Assembly (NCBI GenBank): GCA_905214365.1
Contig: CAJMMH010000073.1
Span: 1-10,409, forward strand
Direction of reading: 5' to 3'
DNA: 10,409 nt
DNA from: an uncultured bacterium
GTDB taxonomy: Bacteria > Bacillota > Clostridia > Lachnospirales > Lachnospiraceae
Shown piece after piece: positions 1-6,546 of this stretch. Under the pieces are notes generated by a model, which ran no database searches, was not told the origin of the DNA, and saw only the letters and a list, made by a program, of their open reading frames with translations. A program made the position numbers and the translations under genes. Position 1 is the first letter of the stretch. Each line of letters opens with the position of its first letter.

Positions 1-2514
1 AATGATCAGCTGCTCAATTCCGTCTGAGGTCGCAACCGTTACCCGCCGCCTGCGCTCAATTCGGAGTACCGTTTTTTCAATATACTGGTCGGCTGTTTCC
101 GCTTCCTTCGTGTATACTACGTAGATATTGTGATATTTCTGTACCTCTCCCTGATACCCTTCTACTTTATAGGCATCGAATACCAGGATCAGTACGCAGC
201 CCTTGAATCCCTGATAATTGCTGAGTATATCCATGAGCGCCAGCCGTGCCGCACCCATATCAATTTTTGCAAGCTCATTCAGCTCATCCCAGGAAAATAT
301 GATGTTGTAGCCGTCTACTAACAGATACTCTGCCGCCGGCTCTTCCGTTTCCTGTTTCTTTGGCTTTACCGTCTCCGGCCTCCGCTCAAACGCGGTCCGC
401 GGACGGCTGACCGGCCCATAGGTTCTAGTGAAAATTTCCTCCAGCTCCTTGTCCTCTTCCAGAGAACTTCTTGTTCTTGCGGTCTTGCCTGAAGCCGCTG
501 CCCGACCCTCCTGCGCCTGTGCTGACGCTTCTTCACCGTCTGACCCGATGCTGCCGCCCTGTCCGATACCGCCGGGCGCCGCCGGATGCCATGCTGCTTC
601 CAGGTGCATATACTGCTTCACTTCATCCCACGGAACCGGGAAACCCGCCCCATGCGCGCAGAATACAGAACCGGTCGGATTTTTCAGATCGCGCTCGGAA
701 TCATATCCAATCTGCGCAATCACCGCTTCCGCGTTGTGGCATGGTTCATATCCCTTCAGGCTGCAGAAGAGTCTGCCCTCTCCCCTGGTGTACGCCATCA
801 GCTCCCGCTGATAATCGCCAAGCGTTGCTGCCGGAACACTTCCGGTAATCCGTGCCGTGTCCTTTTCCTGTGTTGGCTGGGAAAAGCTGGCCTGCATCCG
901 CTGCAGATCTGTCATCGCCCTCCCAACTGCATCAGCGGGAACCTCCAGTGAAAACTCCAGAACCGGTTCGAGCAGAATACTTTCTGTTTCTTTCAGTCCC
1001 TGACGCACCGCCCGGTAAGTTGCCTGCCGGAAATCGCCGCCCTCGGTATGCTTCACATGTGCCCGTCCGGTCAGCAGCGTAATCTTCATATCCGTAATCG
1101 GCGATCCGGTCAGAACACCGCTGTGTACCTTTTCTTCCAGATGCGTCAGCACCAGCCGCTGCCAGTTCCGATCCAGCACATCCTCGCTGCAGACCGTATC
1201 AAAGACCAGCCCGGACCCCCGTTCGCCCGGCTCTAACAGCAGATGCACCTCCGCGTAATGGCGCAGCGGCTCAAAGTGCCCAACGCCTTCCACCGGCTTC
1301 GTGATGGTCTCCTTGTACACAATCTGTCCCGTTCCAAAGGAAATATCTGTGCCAAACCGCTCCTTTACCATGCTTTTGAGAATTTCCATCTGTACCGCAC
1401 CCATAACCTGCGCATGGATCTCCCCGGTCTCTTCTTCCCACACAATATGAAGCTGCGGCTCCTCCTCTTCCAGCGTACAGAGTTTCCGGTACATGCCATG
1501 AACATCGCTGCCCGGCGCAAGCTCCACCCGATAGGTCAGAACCGGCTCTAACACCGGAGACGCTGCCTGCGTCTCTGCGCCCAGCCCCTCGCCCGCAAAT
1601 GTCTGGAGCGGCCCGGACACCGCGCAGACGCTTCCCGCCGTCAGCTCACGCTCAATCCGGAACTGGCTGCCGTTGTAAACACGGATCTGATCTGCCTTTT
1701 CTTCCCCGTTTCCAATCGGCTGCTTCACCCGAAGTACACCGCCCGTCACCTTCAGATGCGTCAGGCGGTTTCCCTGCGCGTCTCTTGAAATCTTAAACAC
1801 TCTGGCTGAAAACCCATCCGGGTACTCCGGGCAAATGGTATACCGCTCCAGACCATGAAGAAATTCCTCCACGCCAGTCATGCGCAGCGCGGAACCAAAG
1901 TAGCATGGAAATACCTTCCGCTCCCGGATTAATCCGGCAATATCCGCGTCCGTCAGCGGCTCTCCCTCCAGATAACGCTCTAACAGCGCGTCATCACAGA
2001 CTGCCAGGTTCTCTTCAAACACTTCATTCCGTTTTTTCTCATCAAACTCAATGCAGTGAGGATCCAGGCGGTTCTGCAGCTCCTCCATCAGCAGTCCTCG
2101 GTTCGTTCCAGCCTGATCCATCTTATTTATAAACACAAAGACAGGAACATGATACCGTTTTAAAAGCTTCCAGAGCGTCGGCACATGCCCCTGCACGCCA
2201 TCCGTTCCGCTGATCACAAGAACCGCGTAATCCAGAACAGACAGCGTACGCTCCATTTCCGCCGAGAAATCGACATGGCCGGGCGTATCGAGAAGCGTCA
2301 CGCTGACATCCCCCAGCTGAAACAGCGCCTGTTTGGAAAAAATCGTAATTCCTCTGGCTTTCTCCAGCGCATAGGTATCTAGAAACGCGTCCTTATGATC
2401 CACCCGTCCAAGCTTCCGGATCGCCTTGCAGCCGTAGAGAATACTCTCTGCCAGCGTTGTTTTGCCCGCGTCTACATGGGCAAGAATTCCGATCACCAGT
2501 TTCTTCTGATTCAT
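1..2514 (-). CDS. TetM/EF-G-like ribosomal GTPase fused to a YacP/Rae1-type NYN endonuclease domain (3' end outside window)
   Basis: Translation from the ATG at 2514 is open for 838 codons to the window edge, so the C-terminus is missing. A complete translational GTPase comes first: G1 AHVDAGKT (residues 12-19), G2 RGIT (54-57), G3 DTPGH (76-80, catalytic His kept), G4 NKMD (130-133) and G5 GSA (207-209). EF-G/TetM-like domains II to V follow to about residue 620, with a domain V loop LKGYE at 586-590. A charged, low-complexity linker (about 645-728) carries a FTRTYGPV patch. From residue 729 an NYN/YacP (Rae1) domain begins: LLVDGYNIIF with D734, VFDAYKVEG with D780, TKEAETADQ with D809 and VATSDG with D831. 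These match the acidic residues expected in the nuclease centre; about 50-60 more residues would complete the domain. Known: TetM-family GTPases remodel the ribosomal A site, and Bacillus Rae1 cleaves mRNA there. Inferred: a ribosome-targeted mRNA cleavage or rescue factor. A Shine-Dalgarno AGGAGAAG (2521-2528) supports the start. It lies 39 nt after metH, so it is probably co-transcribed. Confidence 0.93.
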   Translation of the reverse strand, partial: MNQKKLVIGILAHVDAGKTTLAESILYGCKAIRKLGRVDHKDAFLDTYALEKARGITIFSKQALFQLGDVSVTLLDTPGHVDFSAEMERTLSVLDYAVLVISGTDGVQGHVPTLWKLLKRYHVPVFVFINKMDQAGTNRGLLMEELQNRLDPHCIEFDEKKRNEVFEENLAVCDDALLERYLEGEPLTDADIAGLIRERKVFPCYFGSALRMTGVEEFLHGLERYTICPEYPDGFSARVFKISRDAQGNRLTHLKVTGGVLRVKQPIGNGEEKADQIRVYNGSQFRIERELTAGSVCAVSGPLQTFAGEGLGAETQAASPVLEPVLTYRVELAPGSDVHGMYRKLCTLEEEEPQLHIVWEEETGEIHAQVMGAVQMEILKSMVKERFGTDISFGTGQIVYKETITKPVEGVGHFEPLRHYAEVHLLLEPGERGSGLVFDTVCSEDVLDRNWQRLVLTHLEEKVHSGVLTGSPITDMKITLLTGRAHVKHTEGGDFRQATYRAVRQGLKETESILLEPVLEFSLEVPADAVGRAMTDLQRMQASFSQPTQEKDTARITGSVPAATLGDYQRELMAYTRGEGRLFCSLKGYEPCHNAEAVIAQIGYDSERDLKNPTGSVFCAHGAGFPVPWDEVKQYMHLEAAWHPAAPGGIGQGGSIGSDGEEASAQAQEGRAAASGKTARTRSSLEEDKELEEIFTRTYGPVSRPRTAFERRPETVKPKKQETEEPAAEYLLVDGYNIIFSWDELNELAKIDMGAARLALMDILSNYQGFKGCVLILVFDAYKVEGYQGEVQKYHNIYVVYTKEAETADQYIEKTVLRIERRRRVTVATSDGIEQLII

Positions 2515-2553
2515 TCCAAACTTCTCCTGTCTGCTTCCTTTTTCCTGCCGCTC

Positions 2554-5034
2554 TTACTCGGCCTTTTCTCCGTTCTCCGCTATGCCGAACAGCTCTTCGG
2601 CATAGCGGACCGTCGCCATTGCGTCCTTGGCATAGCAGTCCGCTCCGATCTGCTTTGCGTACGCCTCTGTCAGCACTGCGCCGCCGACAACTACCTTTAC
2701 GTCCGGAAGCTGCTCATGGAGCAGGCGGATCGTTTCTTCCATGTTGACAACGGTAGTCGTCATCAGCGCGCTCAGTCCGACCAACGGAGCGCCGGTCTCT
2801 CTTGCGCTGTCAACAACCATCTGCGGCTCTACGTCCTTACCCAGATCAATTACTTCATAGCCGTAATTGTCCAGAAGCACCTTCACGATGTTCTTTCCAA
2901 TATCGTGGATATCGCCCTTAACAGTTGCGATGACAATCGTTCCTTTTTTCTCCTGTGCCGATCCGGTTCTCGCAAAATAATTCCGTATTTCCTCAAACGC
3001 TGCTTTCGCGGAATCGGCGCTCATTAACAGCTGCGGAAGGAATACCGTGCCCTTTTCAAATCCCTTGCCGACCAGATCAAGCGCCGGAACTAGAAGCTCA
3101 TTGATTATGGCAAGCGGCTCTTTCTGTTCCAGCAGGTGTACGGTAATCTGAGCCGCCTGCTCCTTAAGGCCGCGCCGTACTGCCTGAATCAGCTCCTGCC
3201 CGCCGTCATCCGTCCCATCTGCCGCGCCGCTTCCCGCCGCGTCAGCCTGCGTATTTCCCGTCTTTGCTGCCTTTGGACGCGCTCCCGAAGACTTTTCCTC
3301 CGGCATCAGCGCATAACGCTCGATAAATGCCGAGCACTGCGGATCTAACGCCGCCAGCGCACAGTAGGAGTACCACGCGCGCATCATTGCCTCAGAACCC
3401 GGATTGATGATTGCCGCGCTTAATCCATTCTGCATCGCCATAGTAAAGAATGCGGAATTGATGATCTCCCGGTGCGGCAGTCCAAAGGAAATGTTAGACA
3501 CGCCAAGAATGGAATGACCGCCGAGCTCATCCCGGATCCGGCGCAGAGTTTCCAGCGTTACCAACGCGGAACCCGGCTCCGAGCTGATTGTCATTGCCAG
3601 CGCGTCAAGTACAATGTCGTCCTTGCTGATTCCGTACTCCGCCGCTGTCCGGTAAATCTTTTTCGCAACCGCAATACGGCCGTCCGCAGTCTGCGGGATT
3701 CCGTTTTCATCCAGCAGAAGCGCAACGACAACGCCGCCGTATTTCTTTACCAGCGGAAAAACCCCGCGCATGCTTTCTTCTTTGCCGTTGACGGAATTTA
3801 TCATTGCCTTTCCGTTGTACCGGCGCAGTCCCCGCTCCATCGCGTTAAGATCGGACGTATCGATCTGAAGCGGAAGCCGGAGTACACTCTGCAGTTCGCA
3901 GACCGCTTCCTCCATCATTGCCGGTTCGTCAATTCCCGGCAGTCCTACATTAACGTCAAGGATATGCGCGCCGTTTTCTTCCTGTCTGACACCCTCATCC
4001 AGAATGTAATCGATATCATGGGCAAGCAGCGCCGCCTTAAACTTTTTCTTTCCGGTCGGATTGATCCGCTCGCCGATGATCACCGGTCTTTTGCCAATCT
4101 CAACCGCCGTTCCGTAGGAAGAAACGACCGTGCGGTGCTTCGGCTCAATCGGAACCGGTGCTACTGAATCACAGATCTGCCTGGTCAGGCGGATGTGCTC
4201 CGGCGTGGTGCCGCAGCAGCCGCCTACAATCCAGGCTCCTTCCTTTGCGATTTCACCCATGACCTGCGCAAACTCTTCCGCGGAAACATCATACACTGTC
4301 TTTCCATTTTCGCTGCGCGGAAGTCCCGCGTTCGGATTGACAATGACCGGAATGGACGATACCTTAAGAAGCTCCTCGGCAATCACCTTCATCTGCTTCG
4401 GTCCAAGGCCGCAGTTGACACCGAGACCGTCTACTCCAAGACCCTCCAGCGTCGCCGCAACCGCCGCCGGATCAGTTCCGGTCAACAGCTTTCCGTCATC
4501 GTTAAACACCATTGTGACGAAAACCGGAAGATCCGTCTGCTCCTTTGCCGCCAGCACTGCTGCCTTCGCCTCGTACGCATCGCTCATTGTCTCAATCAGA
4601 ATCAGATCCGCTCCGCATTCTTTTCCGATCCGCATTACCTCGGCAAAAACAGAAACCGCGTCCTCAAAGTCCAGATCACCGAGCGGCTTTAATAGCTTTC
4701 CGGTCGGGCCGACATCAAGAGCGATGCAGGCATCCGTCCGTCCGCTTCTGCGCTTTGCTTCCTTTGCGTTCTCAAATGCTGCCTCAATGACACGGCTAAG
4801 GGACTGCTCTCCCTCCTTCGGATACTTCAGGCCGTTGGCCCCGAACGTATTGGCATTAATGATATCCGCGCCTGCCTCCAGGTAGGACTGATTAATTGCA
4901 ATCACATCCTCCCGGTGCGTCAGGTTCCATAGCTCCGGAAGTTCCCCTCCCTTTAAGCCACGCTCCTGCAGCAGAGATCCAAGGCCTCCGTCCCAGTACA
5001 GGATTCTCTTTCCAAGTTCATTCAAGCAATTCAT
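2554..5034 (-). CDS. metH: Cobalamin-dependent methionine synthase, short form without activation domain
   Basis: Transfers a methyl group from methyltetrahydrofolate via cob(I)alamin to homocysteine, giving methionine, in the cytosol. Domains in order over 826 residues: homocysteine S-methyltransferase (1-290) with zinc ligands C208 in VNCG and C273/C274 in GGCCGTTP; pterin-binding barrel (about 300-570) opening with IGERINPTG (320-328); a helical B12 cap (about 612-690); and the Rossmann B12 domain (about 697-818) with GDIHDIGKN, where H710 is the expected lower axial cobalt ligand, plus SALMTTT (755-761) and VGGAVLT. A Gly/Ala/Asp-rich linker (580-612) joins barrel and cap. E. coli MetH is about 1,227 residues and ends in an AdoMet-binding activation domain; here that domain is absent and is supplied by the upstream gene. 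A good AGGAG (5043-5047) precedes the ATG. All visible catalytic residues are intact. Confidence 0.97.
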   Translation of the reverse strand: MNCLNELGKRILYWDGGLGSLLQERGLKGGELPELWNLTHREDVIAINQSYLEAGADIINANTFGANGLKYPKEGEQSLSRVIEAAFENAKEAKRRSGRTDACIALDVGPTGKLLKPLGDLDFEDAVSVFAEVMRIGKECGADLILIETMSDAYEAKAAVLAAKEQTDLPVFVTMVFNDDGKLLTGTDPAAVAATLEGLGVDGLGVNCGLGPKQMKVIAEELLKVSSIPVIVNPNAGLPRSENGKTVYDVSAEEFAQVMGEIAKEGAWIVGGCCGTTPEHIRLTRQICDSVAPVPIEPKHRTVVSSYGTAVEIGKRPVIIGERINPTGKKKFKAALLAHDIDYILDEGVRQEENGAHILDVNVGLPGIDEPAMMEEAVCELQSVLRLPLQIDTSDLNAMERGLRRYNGKAMINSVNGKEESMRGVFPLVKKYGGVVVALLLDENGIPQTADGRIAVAKKIYRTAAEYGISKDDIVLDALAMTISSEPGSALVTLETLRRIRDELGGHSILGVSNISFGLPHREIINSAFFTMAMQNGLSAAIINPGSEAMMRAWYSYCALAALDPQCSAFIERYALMPEEKSSGARPKAAKTGNTQADAAGSGAADGTDDGGQELIQAVRRGLKEQAAQITVHLLEQKEPLAIINELLVPALDLVGKGFEKGTVFLPQLLMSADSAKAAFEEIRNYFARTGSAQEKKGTIVIATVKGDIHDIGKNIVKVLLDNYGYEVIDLGKDVEPQMVVDSARETGAPLVGLSALMTTTVVNMEETIRLLHEQLPDVKVVVGGAVLTEAYAKQIGADCYAKDAMATVRYAEELFGIAENGEKAE

Positions 5035-5128
5035 ATCTGTCTCTCCTGTCCGCGCAGGCTGATCTTTCTGCGCATCTTCATTTTTCTTTCTTCATTTCAT
5101 GCTGCCCATGCAGTCATCTGCTGCTTTG

Positions 5129-5818
5129 TTACGGCTGTCTGCGGAACGCGCAGTCGGTTTTTACGCAGGTTTCGCAGCCGTTGTGCAGGCAGCGGATATC
5201 GCTTCTGCTGACGCCGATCAGCGCCGTTACTGACTTGGACGGACTCATCATCAGGCTGTCCGAAAGTACAATTCCCAGCCGCTTCTGCAGCTGAAGCTCC
5301 TGCGCCATCCATTTCTGGTATTCCAATCCAAGATCGCCATATCCGGGACTGAATCGGGGTCTGATATACCAGCCCTGTTTTTTTCCCTCCTGACGGAGAT
5401 GATCCTGAATCCAGTCCAGATACGCCTCCAGATACGCGGCCGCAGCCGCCTGAAGAATCACCTGCCCGGTTACGTCCAGTCTTCCCAGCCGGTAAAGCCG
5501 TCGGTCCACCTGTGCCCCAAGCGTTGCCGCAAGCAGGATGACCCGCTCGCAGCCAGACATATTTTTAAACAGGCCGCGGCTTCTAATCTGCATTCCATCG
5601 ATGATAAGCATGCCATCCGCATTTGCCGTCAACGGATAATCACGAAAAAATGCCTGCGGCTGTGCGTCACCTTCCAATTGTCTGCACACAGCCGCAACCC
5701 GTTCCTTTACCGTGTCATCCGGATCATTTCTCCGGTATCCAAGATACCGGTATATTTCTGTCTGCGGCACAACAATTTCTGCTTTATGTCCGCTGTCAAA
5801 TCCATTGCCAAATTCCAT
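5129..5818 (-). CDS. Stand-alone methionine synthase activation (reactivation) protein
   Basis: A 229-residue protein related to the AdoMet-binding activation domain of MetH. It should reactivate oxidised cob(II)alamin on the short MetH by reductive methylation with S-adenosylmethionine. The key motif is RFSPGYGDL (155-163), corresponding to the R-x-x-P-G-Y AdoMet-binding signature; MSPSKSVTALIG (191-202) is also typical of this group. The C-terminus holds four cysteines, C210-x4-C215-x2-C218-x4-C223, spaced as if to bind a metal or Fe-S cluster; the E. coli activation domain has no such tail, so this part is inference. The gene is first in the metH transcription unit, 94 nt before metH, which supports a two-component methionine synthase. 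The start at 5818 is preceded by AAGGAAG (about 5824-5830). No signal peptide or membrane segment is seen. Confidence 0.9.
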   Translation of the reverse strand: MEFGNGFDSGHKAEIVVPQTEIYRYLGYRRNDPDDTVKERVAAVCRQLEGDAQPQAFFRDYPLTANADGMLIIDGMQIRSRGLFKNMSGCERVILLAATLGAQVDRRLYRLGRLDVTGQVILQAAAAAYLEAYLDWIQDHLRQEGKKQGWYIRPRFSPGYGDLGLEYQKWMAQELQLQKRLGIVLSDSLMMSPSKSVTALIGVSRSDIRCLHNGCETCVKTDCAFRRQP

Positions 5819-5860
5819 ATCTGCTTCCTTATTGCTGATTGTTTGTTACAGTTTATGGCA

Positions 5861-5884
5861 GAAATTTTCTGAACTGAAAATTCC
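5861..5884 (-). other. AT-rich hairpin in the leader of the metH unit
   Basis: The arms GGAATTTTC (5876-5884) and GAAAATTTC (5861-5869) can form a 9-bp stem with one G-U pair around a 6-nt loop in the minus-strand transcript. No T-run follows, so it is not an intrinsic terminator. It could be a second operator half or an mRNA-stabilising stem. Confidence 0.35.
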
Positions 5885-5906
5885 GTGAGATAACGTAGTT
5901 GTCGTG

Positions 5907-5922
5907 AACAATAATGATTGTT
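5907..5922. promoter_or_regulatory. Inverted repeat at the expected transcription start, possible operator
   Basis: AACAAT and ATTGTT form a perfect 6-bp inverted repeat with a 4-nt spacer (16 bp in all), immediately downstream of the -10 box. Position and symmetry suit binding of a dimeric repressor, but it is AT-rich and short and no regulator is known from this window. Confidence 0.35.
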
Positions 5923-5924
5923 TT

Positions 5925-5953
5925 ATTTTAACGCATCCACTGAAAATCGGCAA
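5925..5953 (-). promoter_or_regulatory. Probable sigma-A promoter for the metH unit
   Basis: On the minus strand a -35 box TTGCCG (5948-5953) is followed by exactly 17 nt and a -10 box TAAAAT (5925-5930). The spacing is optimal and each box matches the consensus at four of six (-35) and five of six (-10) positions. Transcription would begin near 5918, about 100 nt before the activation-protein ATG. It overlaps the region just past the mocA stop codon. Confidence 0.65.
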
Positions 5954-5961
5954 GCAGTTTA

Positions 5962-6546
5962 TCAGGAATGGCAGCCGCTTTGCGGCGGCATATCAATATC
6001 CTCCAGCTGCTCCTGCCTGTCTGTTTCCAGCCGCCAAATTCGCTCCGGATACCGCTTCATGACCCGTTTTCCTCCGCAGTCGCCGGTCAGTTGCTCCAAT
6101 TGAGTGCGAAATTCCGCGGAAAAGCAGGTCGGGTTTCCATCTTCTCCGCGGCAGGACACACATCCAAGCGAATGCCTGCCCTGAATCATCTCAGAAAAGA
6201 ACTGCTCCAGAAGCTCTGGTCTGATTTCCGGCTGATCCGCAGCCAGAAAACCATAATACGCGGCCTCTCCGGCTGACAGCCCGGCCCGGATGCTGTAAGA
6301 AATTCCCTCCCGGCTCTGCCCGCTGAACACAGGAACCACTGCCGGAACATTTTTTACGGCATCCTCTAACAATTCCCGATACTGGCTGACCGCGATGATG
6401 CGCCAGTCCGGATGCCCGTCACAGGCAGCCGCAAGCGCCTCCAGTCCCCAGCGGTACATTGGCTTTCCCTTCCACGGGTAAAGCAGCTTATTGCTTCCAA
6501 AACGGCGGCTGTTTCCAGCCGCCAGATAAATGATATGCAACGTCAT
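5962..6546 (-). CDS. mocA: MocA-like molybdenum cofactor cytidylyltransferase
   Basis: A 194-residue MobA/MocA-type nucleotidyltransferase. The N-terminal nucleotide-binding signature LAAGNSRRFGSNKL (8-21) is clear; DQPEI (104-108) supplies the metal-binding Asp, and GNPTCFS (137-143), GDCGGK (155-160) and DIDMP (183-187) match the rest of the family. Known relatives attach CMP to molybdopterin to make the MCD cofactor of xanthine dehydrogenase-type enzymes, whereas MobA makes the GMP form. The choice of CTP here rests on context: its ATG overlaps the stop of the Mo-subunit gene as ATGA, so the two are translationally coupled. Length equals that of E. coli MocA (192). A related clostridial accessory NTP transferase with slightly different specificity cannot be excluded. 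Confidence 0.85.
   Translation of the reverse strand: MTLHIIYLAAGNSRRFGSNKLLYPWKGKPMYRWGLEALAAACDGHPDWRIIAVSQYRELLEDAVKNVPAVVPVFSGQSREGISYSIRAGLSAGEAAYYGFLAADQPEIRPELLEQFFSEMIQGRHSLGCVSCRGEDGNPTCFSAEFRTQLEQLTGDCGGKRVMKRYPERIWRLETDRQEQLEDIDMPPQSGCHS

Larger units (their letters stand above)
5819..5961 (-). promoter_or_regulatory. Intergenic leader/promoter region of the metH unit
   Basis: This 143-nt gap separates mocA from the activation gene. Read on the minus strand it holds a promoter close to the mocA stop, a small palindrome near the expected transcription start, an AT-rich hairpin in the leader and the Shine-Dalgarno of the activation gene. The leader is only about 100 nt. I see no cobalamin riboswitch core and no SAM riboswitch fold. 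No GC-rich hairpin with a T-run ends the molybdenum hydroxylase operon here, so read-through into the metH unit is possible. Confidence 0.6.

Noticed and set aside
1..2514. Simple tetracycline resistance gene of the TetM/TetO class
   Set aside because: The GTPase similarity is real, but the domain IV loop differs, an NYN nuclease is fused, and the gene sits in a metabolic operon without mobile-element genes nearby.
2395..3027. Plus-strand open frame of 210 codons opposite metH
   Set aside because: It is antisense to a metH with all motifs intact, resembles no family I know, and similar open frames lie opposite every gene here because of codon composition.
4130..4885. Plus-strand open frame of 251 codons
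   Set aside because: Shadow of the homocysteine-methyltransferase part of metH; Ser/Pro-rich composition is typical of reverse-complement translation.
5097..5312. Minus-strand 71-codon frame overlapping the activation gene
   Set aside because: Out of frame within the C-terminal half of the activation protein, which carries the conserved motifs.
5819..5920. Cobalamin or SAM riboswitch in front of the metH unit
   Set aside because: The leader is only about 100 nt and AT-rich, with no B12-box-like GCCACTG element and no recognisable SAM aptamer or terminator.
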